In this document: positions 1 to 4,422 of the stretch, piece after piece
How positions within the stretch are numbered: position 1 is the first letter of the stretch
How the letters are laid out: every line of letters begins with the position of its first letter
DNA from: Patescibacteria group bacterium
GTDB lineage: Bacteria > Patescibacteriota > Saccharimonadia > Saccharimonadales > Saccharimonadaceae
DNA length: 5,488 nt
NCBI GenBank assembly: GCA_030917245.1
Contig: JAUPVA010000057.1
Coordinates: 1-5,488 of the forward strand
Direction of reading: 5' to 3'
Position numbers and translations under genes: made by a program
The notes under the pieces: generated by a model
Database searches by the model: none
Seen by the model: the letters and a program-made list of their open reading frames with translations, nothing else
Told to the model about the DNA's origin: nothing

Positions 1-12
1 CTCTTCCGATCT
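1..12 (+). other. Residual Illumina adapter sequence at contig end
   Basis: The first 12 bases, CTCTTCCGATCT, are identical to the 3' terminal bases of the standard Illumina sequencing adapter. A chance 12-base match exactly at a sequence end is very unlikely. They should be treated as non-genomic, and the codons they appear to encode (Ser-Ser-Asp) should not be trusted as permease sequence. The last 8 of these bases recur at 51-58, where they encode a plausible Arg-Ser in the permease, so that second copy is probably genuine. Confidence 0.85.
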
Positions 13-760
13 AACCCTACTAAAGGCAGAGTTTCGTAAACTGCTAACAATCCGATCTACTTACATTATGACCGCGATAGGCTTACTGCTCGTTGCATTT
101 TTCAGCTTTTGGATAGAAGGCTACAAGGGCATCGGCGGATCGTCTGCATCTGAAGGCGGGGCTGGTGCATACACCGGGATTATCGGACAGTCGGCCGGGG
201 TTGGTGCAGTGTTTACGATGATAATCGCGATACTATTTACCGCACATGAGTACCGCTACAACACGATTATGTACACATTGACCGCAGACGTGCACCGTAC
301 ACGCGTACTGCTCAAAAAATTGCTCGCAATTGGATTGTTTAGCATAGTGTTGGGCTTCTTGTTTTCAGTAGTTGGTCTAGTGTTTTACCGAATAGGCTTG
401 AGTCTACGAGACGTAGCACTTGCTGACCAAGATCTGCTTGTAGGTTCAATGATCGGCAAGCTTTCATTCTACTTTGCTGGCTACGCACTACTGGCTACGC
501 TCATTGCGGTTGTGACCCGAAGTGTGGTGACATCGATCAGCTTTGTGTTTGTGTTCCCTGCCATGATTGAGCCCCTACTAGGCCTACTGCTCAAAGACAA
601 TGCAAAATACTTGCCGTTTGCGTCGCTCGACAGCGTAATGGGTGCGACGCCAATGCAAAACCCGCTAAGCACCGGACACGCAGTGGGTGTGTCGGCTATC
701 TACCTGCTCGTAGGATTTGTAGTGACCTGGCTTTTGTTTACCCGACGTGACGCTAACTAG
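2..760 (+). CDS. ABC-2 type transporter permease, 5'-truncated
   Basis: Membrane subunit of an ABC exporter of the ABC-2 superfamily; the substrate cannot be told from sequence. The frame is open to the left edge, and codons 14-67 before the first ATG (68) encode LLKAEFRKLLTIRSTY, the typical cytoplasmic N-terminal amphipathic stretch of ABC-2 permeases. The ATG at 68 is therefore an internal Met and the real start lies off the window. Counting from Met68, hydrophobic segments lie near residues 1-16, 40-60, 87-110, 128-148, 150-173 and 202-225, six in all as the fold expects. Residues 61-88 (EYRYNTIMYTL...HRTRVLLKKLLA) match the conserved cytoplasmic loop with an E-Y-R..T...L pattern that follows TM2. 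The protein ends with TAG and a positively charged tail (TRRDAN). A partner ATPase gene would be expected just upstream but is not in the window. The family call is firm; the export role is inferred. Confidence 0.88.
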   Translation, partial: SSDLTLLKAEFRKLLTIRSTYIMTAIGLLLVAFFSFWIEGYKGIGGSSASEGGAGAYTGIIGQSAGVGAVFTMIIAILFTAHEYRYNTIMYTLTADVHRTRVLLKKLLAIGLFSIVLGFLFSVVGLVFYRIGLSLRDVALADQDLLVGSMIGKLSFYFAGYALLATLIAVVTRSVVTSISFVFVFPAMIEPLLGLLLKDNAKYLPFASLDSVMGATPMQNPLSTGHAVGVSAIYLLVGFVVTWLLFTRRDAN

Positions 761-777
761 TAAGATACTGTAAATTT

Positions 778-804
778 AAAACACCACCTCGCAGGTGGTG
801 TTTT
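778..804. terminator. Bidirectional intrinsic terminator between convergent genes
   Basis: A perfect 12-bp inverted repeat (arms 778-789 and 793-804) encloses a 3-nt loop (CGC). The GC-rich core is CACCACCT/AGGTGGTG, flanked by an A-tract on the left and a T-tract on the right, so it gives a U-run on either strand. It starts 17 nt after the permease stop and lies 16 nt past the stop of the leftward reductase gene, so it can end both transcripts. Confidence 0.92.
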
Positions 805-820
805 ATATGCTACGTACAAA

Positions 821-1384
821 TTAGCGGAGGGTTTTGAGGGCTTCGGCTACTTTGACAAGCTCGGCTACTTGGGCTGAGATATCGCCGTGGGCGTAGCCAG
901 GCTTTGGAATGCCGTTCTCATCAAGTGCTTCCCAGATAGCATTGATACCGATGTTGGTGCCACCAGTGGCAACTGACGTGACTTTGAGCTCGGTCATGAT
1001 CTGGATAAGATGCTCGATAGAGCGGATCGCACCTGTTGCGCCGTAACCGACGTAGGCGGCAGCTTTATAGTGCCACTCGGCATTGAGATAGTCGATAAAG
1101 TTTTTGAGGCTAGCTGGAAGCGAGTGATTATACTCCCCCGTTACGAACACAAATGCGTCTGCTGAACCAACTTTTTTAGCGAGTTCTTCTTGGCGTGGCG
1201 AATACTGACGCATCATTGGCGACATTGGCTCGTTGAATAATTCTAGTTTTTCATCTGCAACATCTAAGAGTTCAAATTCGACATCTTTGTTGGATTTTTG
1301 GGCTTCGGCGAGGTACCAGTCGGCAACTTTGCGACCAGAACGGCCAGTGCGGGTAGTACCTACGATTACTAATACTTTTGTCAT
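821..1384 (-). CDS. NAD(P)H-dependent FMN reductase, flavodoxin-like fold
   Basis: Predicted cytoplasmic flavoprotein of the NADPH-dependent FMN reductase family, which uses NAD(P)H to reduce flavin, quinones or azo/nitro compounds. At 187 residues it has the usual family length. The N-terminal beta strand VLVIVG leads into the FMN phosphate-binding loop GTTRTGRSGRK (9-19). Residues 83-100 (GEYNHSLPASLKNFIDYL) are the second flavin-binding signature, normally written PEYN; here Gly83 replaces the proline. VGYGATGAI (112-120) forms the third flavin loop. There are no cysteines. The start is supported by AAAGGAGA (1391-1398) 6 nt before the ATG. It is transcribed divergently from an HxlR regulator 111 bp away, as in known HxlR-controlled azoreductase and nitroreductase loci. 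Electrophile or quinone detoxification is a reasonable inference, but the exact substrate is unknown. Confidence 0.9.
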   Translation of the reverse strand: MTKVLVIVGTTRTGRSGRKVADWYLAEAQKSNKDVEFELLDVADEKLELFNEPMSPMMRQYSPRQEELAKKVGSADAFVFVTGEYNHSLPASLKNFIDYLNAEWHYKAAAYVGYGATGAIRSIEHLIQIMTELKVTSVATGGTNIGINAIWEALDENGIPKPGYAHGDISAQVAELVKVAEALKTLR

Positions 1385-1438
1385 GTAATTTCTCCTTTGT
1401 TTGTTGATGTTACGAGGGGTGAACCTTCGTTGCTATAC

Positions 1439-1467
1439 ATTATATAGTAACTAACTATTAAAAGTAA
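1439..1467 (-). promoter_or_regulatory. Promoter of the FMN reductase gene
   Basis: On the minus strand, TTACTT (1462-1467) and a perfect TATAAT (1439-1444) are separated by 17 bp. Transcription would begin near 1432, giving a leader of about 48 nt that contains the Shine-Dalgarno at 1391-1398. The -35 is weak against TTGACA, but the same TTACTT-17-TATAAT arrangement appears at 3651-3679. Confidence 0.65.
1444..1458. promoter_or_regulatory. Candidate HxlR operator (inverted repeat)
   Basis: ATAGT-AACTA-ACTAT is a 5-5-5 interrupted inverted repeat. It fills most of the spacer between the -35 and -10 boxes of the reductase promoter and ends at the -35 region of the opposing HxlR promoter. A dimeric winged-helix regulator bound here would occlude both promoters. 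The position is the main support; the repeat is short and the region is AT-rich, so the assignment is tentative. Confidence 0.5.
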
Positions 1468-1486
1468 AGCCACTTAGTGATATACT
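1458..1486 (+). promoter_or_regulatory. Promoter of the HxlR regulator, extended -10, near-leaderless
   Basis: TATACT (1481-1486) is preceded by TGA, forming an extended -10 (TGnTATACT). A weak -35, TTAAAA (1458-1463), lies 17 bp upstream. Only 9 nt separate the -10 from the ATG at 1496, so the predicted transcript begins within about 3 nt of the start codon. Confidence 0.6.
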
Positions 1487-1495
1487 TACAACATA

Positions 1496-1825
1496 ATGAA
1501 AACGTCACCGCTAGTCACAGAGTCAAAACCAGGTTGCATCCAGGCAACACTTGATGTGATTGGCGACAAATGGACCGGCCTACTGCTACGTGAACTGACC
1601 GAGTGCCCCAAGACATTTGGCGAACTAGAGCTTGAACTAGTTGGTATAAGCCCACGAACACTCAGCCAACGGCTTGATAAGCTCGAGACCGACTGTATAA
1701 CAACCAAGTCTTTGTATTGCGAACGACCACCCCGCTATAAATACGCGCTGACAAAAAAAGGCGCTGACCTAAAAGAAGTGCTGAACTCCATGGCTACATG
1801 GGGCGAGAAATACTCAAGCTACTAA
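1496..1825 (+). CDS. HxlR-family winged-helix transcriptional regulator
   Basis: Predicted dimeric DNA-binding repressor or sensor of the HxlR (DUF24) family, at the usual length of 109 residues. The family core is intact: C14, then IGDKWTGLLLREL (22-34), FGELE (41-45), the recognition helix GISPRTLSQRLDKLE (50-64), and the wing RPPRYKYALTKKG (77-89), followed by a C-terminal dimerisation helix ending WGEKY. Cysteines are at 14, 37, 67 and 75. In YodB, HypR and QorR the conserved N-terminal cysteine is the redox or electrophile sensor, so a thiol-based switch is likely. No upstream in-frame ATG, GTG or TTG exists before a TGA at 1478-1480, which fixes the start at 1496. No Shine-Dalgarno is present. 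The 3' end overlaps the end of the convergent Dus gene by 12 bp. Control of the divergent reductase is inferred from arrangement. Confidence 0.9.
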   Translation: MKTSPLVTESKPGCIQATLDVIGDKWTGLLLRELTECPKTFGELELELVGISPRTLSQRLDKLETDCITTKSLYCERPPRYKYALTKKGADLKEVLNSMATWGEKYSSY

Positions 1826-2755
1826 ATGCGTCTGCAAAATTGCAGATATTTCGGGAGCAGTCGTGGTGTGCATAATCTCGTCACGTAGCTCTGATGCGCC
1901 ATCAAAGCCGTTGATATAGACTTTGCAGAACTTTTTGAGACCCTGAGGGTTTTTGTGTGAATCTGACCAGGTGGCGATAAACTGATCAACCTGTTTTTTG
2001 TAGAGGGCTATACGCTCGTTTTTGGGAGTATCAGGCCAAGGATCGACCTCTGCAAAACAGTAAGGGTTTTTGAATATACCGCGACCAATCATGACGCCAT
2101 CGGCACCAGTTTGTTTGGCAACTTCTAGCCCATGGGCATAGTCCTCGATGTCGCCATTGATAACCAGCTTGGTAGTAGGAGAGATTTTGTCACGAAGGGC
2201 GACGATCTCTGGAAAAATGTCCCAGTGCGCGGGTACTTTGCTCATTTCTTGCCTTGTACGCATGTGGATAGTTAACATGTTAAGTTTAAAGCCGAGAAGG
2301 AATTCGTGCCAAGATAAATCAATTTCGTTCCAACCGAGGCGAGTTTTGACGCTCACCGGTAGATCCCCTGCTCCTTCCTGCGTAGCGAGGATGATTTCGC
2401 GGGCTAAATCGCGGTTGTTGATAAGTGCTGAGCAACAGCCGTTTTTGACTTCGTTTTTGGCGGGACAGCCCATATTGATGTCGACCCCATGAAACCCCAT
2501 ACCGGCGAGCTCACTGGAGACCGTACGATAGTTGTCGGGTACTTTACCCCAGATCTGGGCAACTATGTGGTGGTCTTTGTCTTGGTTGATCGACAGTTTG
2601 TGAATAATATTGGCCCGGCCACGGCTACAGAGACCGTCGACATTGACGAATTCGGTAAAAAACATGTCTGGTGGGGCGCAGTCGGCTATAACCGAGCGAA
2701 AAACGACGTCTGTGACGTCGTCCATGGGGGCAAGGATGAAAAAAGGCTTGTTCAC
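1814..2755 (-). CDS. dus: tRNA-dihydrouridine synthase
   Basis: FMN-dependent enzyme that reduces uridine to dihydrouridine in tRNA using NADPH. The N-terminal TIM barrel contains LAPMDDVTDVVFR (8-20, FMN site), DINMGCPAK (92-100) with catalytic Cys97, VKTR (136-139) with Lys137, TIHMRTR (162-168) with His164, NGD (200-202) and GADGVMIGRG (217-226, FMN phosphate). The smaller helical domain begins around 235 and is the usual site of tRNA recognition. At 313 residues it is complete for the family. Which tRNA position it modifies, and whether it is closer to DusA, DusB or DusC, cannot be settled here. Cys107-Cys108 replace the more usual Gly/Ala in the loop after the catalytic motif. The assigned start is GTG (2753-2755), since the first ATG would remove part of the FMN motif. 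It lies 15 nt after the stop of the 158-residue gene in the same frame, so they are probably co-transcribed and perhaps translationally coupled. It ends in TGA. Confidence 0.93.
   Translation of the reverse strand: MNKPFFILAPMDDVTDVVFRSVIADCAPPDMFFTEFVNVDGLCSRGRANIIHKLSINQDKDHHIVAQIWGKVPDNYRTVSSELAGMGFHGVDINMGCPAKNEVKNGCCSALINNRDLAREIILATQEGAGDLPVSVKTRLGWNEIDLSWHEFLLGFKLNMLTIHMRTRQEMSKVPAHWDIFPEIVALRDKISPTTKLVINGDIEDYAHGLEVAKQTGADGVMIGRGIFKNPYCFAEVDPWPDTPKNERIALYKKQVDQFIATWSDSHKNPQGLKKFCKVYINGFDGASELRDEIMHTTTAPEISAILQTHLVA
1831..1846. repeat. Small inverted repeat at the convergent HxlR/dus ends
   Basis: TCTGCAA (1831-1837) and TTGCAGA (1840-1846) form a perfect 7-bp inverted repeat; as a hairpin it would be about 6 bp with a 4-nt loop. 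It starts 5 nt after the HxlR stop and lies inside the last codons of dus. There is no strong U-tract on either side, so it is at best a weak terminator or an mRNA 3' end stabiliser for the HxlR transcript. Confidence 0.3.
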
Positions 2756-2770
2756 GGCTACAATAGTACC

Positions 2771-3247
2771 TTACTCGGCCACAGGTGGGCTAGGTAGTTC
2801 TTTATCAATACCTTTGATACTTGAGTCGGGGTGTGTTCTGATGAAATCTTTCACCTGCTGGGGAGTCATGGCTCTAGATCCTAGTACGGCGCGTCCTGAG
2901 GCGTCAAGAAGTGTACCGGGACGAGGCCCTGACGTTTGGTCGGAAGGCTTGTCGGTGAGGAAAGCTAACGCTACACGAGCGGCTTCACGCGAGGAATCAG
3001 TTGGTGGGACATACTCTGGAACCACAAGTGGTGTATGGGAATCTAAGCGCCATTGGTCTTTTGTAGTATTTTGGCGTTTCTGTATCGATGATCGCGCAGG
3101 AGTTATATGATCAGCATTAAGAGCGGAGGGTAAATCGCCGGGCGCAGTAAAAGAATCGGACGGAAACGGGCTACTACCCGGAAAGGTACCAGCAAAGTCG
3201 CGTTCCGGATCGCCTGATTCGCCAAATTTTGTTCTTGTATTTGCCAT
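2771..3247 (-). CDS. Hypothetical hydrophilic, probably disordered 158-aa protein
   Basis: I do not recognise a family. The protein is rich in Pro, Ser, Thr, Asp and Arg, has no cysteine, only one tryptophan (Trp66), and no hydrophobic stretch long enough for a signal peptide or membrane segment, so it is predicted to be cytoplasmic and largely unstructured. Two short parts look foldable: residues 84-99 (DSSREAARVALAFLTD), a likely helix, and 127-150 (MTPQQVKDFIRTHPDSSIKG...), which resembles a small helical segment. The coding frame is supported by a strong promoter, by an ATG that is the only possible start (an in-frame TAG precedes it with no ATG, GTG or TTG between), and by its 15-nt spacing to dus. 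Rightward open frames in the same region have no start signals and look like shadows. It may assist or simply be co-expressed with dus; no function is assigned. Confidence 0.72.
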   Translation of the reverse strand: MANTRTKFGESGDPERDFAGTFPGSSPFPSDSFTAPGDLPSALNADHITPARSSIQKRQNTTKDQWRLDSHTPLVVPEYVPPTDSSREAARVALAFLTDKPSDQTSGPRPGTLLDASGRAVLGSRAMTPQQVKDFIRTHPDSSIKGIDKELPSPPVAE

Positions 3248-3256
3248 AACCCTACT

Positions 3257-3285
3257 ATTATAGCATAAGCATGACTAAATGTCCA
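3257..3285 (-). promoter_or_regulatory. Strong promoter of the 158-aa protein/dus operon, near-leaderless
   Basis: On the minus strand TGGACA (3280-3285, five of six consensus bases) is followed after 17 bp by a perfect TATAAT (3257-3262) with an upstream TGC, making an extended -10. The -10 ends 9 nt before the ATG at 3247, leaving no room for a Shine-Dalgarno leader. This is the best consensus promoter in the window. Confidence 0.8.
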
Positions 3286-3299
3286 GCGCCGAACGATAA

Positions 3300-3329
3300 A
3301 AAAATACCCCGGTAGCCCGGGGTATTTTT
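3300..3329. terminator. Intrinsic terminator after the 69-aa protein gene
   Basis: A perfect 13-bp stem (arms 3300-3312 and 3317-3329) with GC core CCCCGG/CCGGGG and a 4-nt TAGC loop. Read leftwards, the A-tract at 3298-3304 becomes a U-run, ending the 69-residue gene 17 nt past its stop. It separates that gene from the operon promoter at 3257-3285. The symmetric T-tract on the right would also stop rightward transcripts. Confidence 0.93.
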
Positions 3330-3346
3330 GTAATTTGTAAGTGTAA

Positions 3347-3556
3347 TTACTTCTTTTTGTTGCCGTTTTTGACAGTAAGGAAGCCGTTTCGTGGGTTTTC
3401 ACCAACTAGGAAACCTTCTGGTAGATCGCAACCTTCTGGTCGCTCGTCTTTTGAGAAGTAATAAATTCTCTGTTCTTTGCCACCACGTAGAGTGACCATT
3501 TTAGTGTTCAAGAAGTAAGTTACTCCCTTAGAGTTCGTGTGCTTGTAAGCTGCCAC
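3347..3556 (-). CDS. Small conserved CPR-type basic protein, function unknown
   Basis: This 69-residue protein belongs, from memory, to a small family common in Saccharibacteria and other CPR genomes, with the pattern T-N-S-K-G-V-x-Y, then T-L-R-G-G, then I-Y-Y-F-x-K-D-x-R-P and L-P-x-G-[FY]-x-V-x-E-N-P-R-N-G. All are visible here: TNSKGVTYFL (7-16), VTLRGGKEQRIYYFSKDERPEG (21-42) and LPEGFLVGENPRNGF (45-59), followed by a Lys-rich tail (KNGNKKK). No membrane segment or signal peptide; one cysteine (43). The start is GTG at 3554-3556, fixed by a strong Shine-Dalgarno at 3565-3573. It is monocistronic, with its own promoter and terminator. The compact basic composition could suit RNA or ribosome binding, but nothing in the sequence proves that and the role is unknown. 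Confidence 0.85.
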   Translation of the reverse strand: MAAYKHTNSKGVTYFLNTKMVTLRGGKEQRIYYFSKDERPEGCDLPEGFLVGENPRNGFLTVKNGNKKK

Positions 3557-3564
3557 TATGTTAT

Positions 3565-3573
3565 TCCTCCCTT
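3565..3573 (-). promoter_or_regulatory. Strong ribosome binding site fixing a GTG start
   Basis: On the minus strand this reads AAGGGAGGA, with 8 nt before the GTG at 3554-3556. It is the longest Shine-Dalgarno match in the window and decides the start codon of the 69-residue gene, where no suitably placed ATG exists. A high translation rate is inferred. Confidence 0.8.
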
Positions 3574-3595
3574 ATGTACCCTTGATAGTACCTCT

Positions 3596-3625
3596 ACGAT
3601 ACCCCTATGGGATTTGTATTGTCAA
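3596..3625 (-). promoter_or_regulatory. Promoter of the 69-aa protein gene
   Basis: On the minus strand a perfect -35 TTGACA (3620-3625) is followed after 18 bp by TATCGT (3596-3601), four of six matches to the -10 consensus. Transcription would begin near 3589, giving a leader of about 33 nt that carries the Shine-Dalgarno. Confidence 0.6.
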
Positions 3626-3650
3626 GAGTAGTGTAAAAAATCACCACATA

Positions 3651-3679
3651 TTACTTGCGACGAAGGGGTGTTATATAAT
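3651..3679 (+). promoter_or_regulatory. Promoter of the 193-aa membrane protein gene
   Basis: TTACTT (3651-3656) and a perfect TATAAT (3674-3679) are 17 bp apart. The predicted start is near 3686, leaving a leader of about 100 nt before the ATG at 3787. A TTGACA at 3741-3746 has no well-spaced -10 and is not favoured. GTGT (3668-3671) and ACAC (3680-3683) form an imperfect dyad centred on the -10 and could be a regulator site. Confidence 0.6.
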
Positions 3680-3685
3680 ACACTT

Positions 3686-3786
3686 ATGGTTATAAACTTT
3701 TAATGTTTGCGAGTTGATAGCGAGGTGGGTATGTCGGGCTTTGACAGCGCTCACACCAATATAAACAGCATAATAAGGAGAGATAG
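3686..3786 (+). other. Long 5' leader of the 193-aa membrane protein gene
   Basis: About 100 nt separate the predicted transcription start from the ATG. The leader ends with a good Shine-Dalgarno, AAGGAGA (3775-3781), 5 nt before the start. Only weak pairing is visible: TGTC/GACA (3732-3735 with 3743-3746) nested inside GGTG/CACC (3724-3727 with 3754-3757). No known riboswitch or attenuator is recognised. Confidence 0.4.
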
Positions 3787-4368
3787 ATGCAACAGCCTAT
3801 GGCACCACAGGGGCACGTACAGAGCCCGATGACAGTTTCGAAAAGCAAAAGGCTAACGAAGACACAGATATTTTTGAGTATTTCATTATTTGCAGTAGCA
3901 ATTCTCGCTACGCTAATGTTGCTCGTCGTTGTAATGGGTGGCGGAAAAGGCCTCGACAGCGCAGTTAAGAAAGACCAATACCAGGCGGTATTTCTAAATA
4001 GCCAAGATGGCCAGGTCTACTTTGGAAAGCTAGAAGCATTTAACGAACATTACTACCGCCTAACGGACATATTCTACGTACGTGTAGAGCAAAAGATCCA
4101 GCCAGAAGGCCAACAGGCTGCAAATGCGGCACAGCAGAGCATCAGCCTTGCAAAGCTAGGAAACGAGCTTCATGGACCTGATGACGAGATGTTTATCGCT
4201 AAGGACAAGGTGCTATTTTGGGAAAACCTAAAAGAAAGTGGCCAAGTCGTAACAGCAATTCGTGAATACAAGAAGAACCCTGATGCGGCGAACAAGGCCA
4301 GCGAAACAACTGATCCTGCAGTAACAACGCCAACAACAACTGACACTACAAAAAAGACTACTCCGTAA
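3787..4368 (+). CDS. CPR-type single-pass membrane protein with Thr-rich tail
   Basis: The 193-residue protein has a basic, Met/Gln/Pro-rich N-terminus (1-26), one transmembrane helix (27-50), and a hydrophilic domain after it that by the positive-inside rule should face outwards. That domain contains DQYQAVFLNSQDGQVYFGKL (63-82), YYRLTDIFYV (89-98) and LAKLGNELHGPDDEMF...KVLFWENL (121-148). I recall similar patterns from many Saccharibacteria proteins of unknown function, so the family is probably lineage-specific. The last 20 or so residues are a low-complexity Thr-rich, Lys-containing tail that could be a flexible or wall-associated extension; there is no LPXTG sorting signal. No cysteines. 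The start is supported by AAGGAGA 5 nt upstream. It is monocistronic, bounded by its own promoter and a bidirectional terminator. No enzymatic motif is seen. Confidence 0.85.
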   Translation: MQQPMAPQGHVQSPMTVSKSKRLTKTQIFLSISLFAVAILATLMLLVVVMGGGKGLDSAVKKDQYQAVFLNSQDGQVYFGKLEAFNEHYYRLTDIFYVRVEQKIQPEGQQAANAAQQSISLAKLGNELHGPDDEMFIAKDKVLFWENLKESGQVVTAIREYKKNPDAANKASETTDPAVTTPTTTDTTKKTTP

Positions 4369-4385
4369 GCTAGATACATTTACGG

Positions 4386-4422
4386 AAACTAAACCACCCC
4401 GCTCTCTGGGGTGGTTTAGTTT
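4386..4422. terminator. Bidirectional terminator, overlapping a stop codon
   Basis: A perfect 15-bp stem (arms 4386-4400 and 4408-4422) encloses a 7-nt loop (GCTCTCT), with GC core CCACCCC/GGGGTGG. T's at 4420-4424 follow on the right; read leftwards the arm's A's give the U-run. It starts 17 nt after the stop of the 193-residue gene. The TAA of the leftward 197-residue gene (4416-4418) lies inside the right arm, so coding sequence and terminator overlap. Confidence 0.93.

Noticed and set aside
2489..3110. Overlapping rightward open frames opposite dus and the 158-aa gene (2489-2797, 2610-3110)
   Set aside because: They lie opposite genes with conserved motifs or good promoters, have no Shine-Dalgarno, and their composition looks like the reverse reading of the real genes.
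3103..3405. Leftward 100-residue open frame spanning the terminator at 3300-3329
   Set aside because: It runs through a 13-bp intrinsic terminator, an operon promoter and parts of two better-supported genes in other frames.
3741..3746. TTGACA as a second promoter -35 for the 193-aa gene
   Set aside because: No -10-like hexamer lies 16-18 bp downstream; the nearest candidates are at about 13-15 or 22 bp.
3731..3832. Possible 33-codon upstream ORF in the leader of the 193-aa gene, overlapping its start
   Set aside because: The GAGGTGG before its ATG is too close to act as a Shine-Dalgarno, and the encoded peptide has no plausible features. Probably chance.
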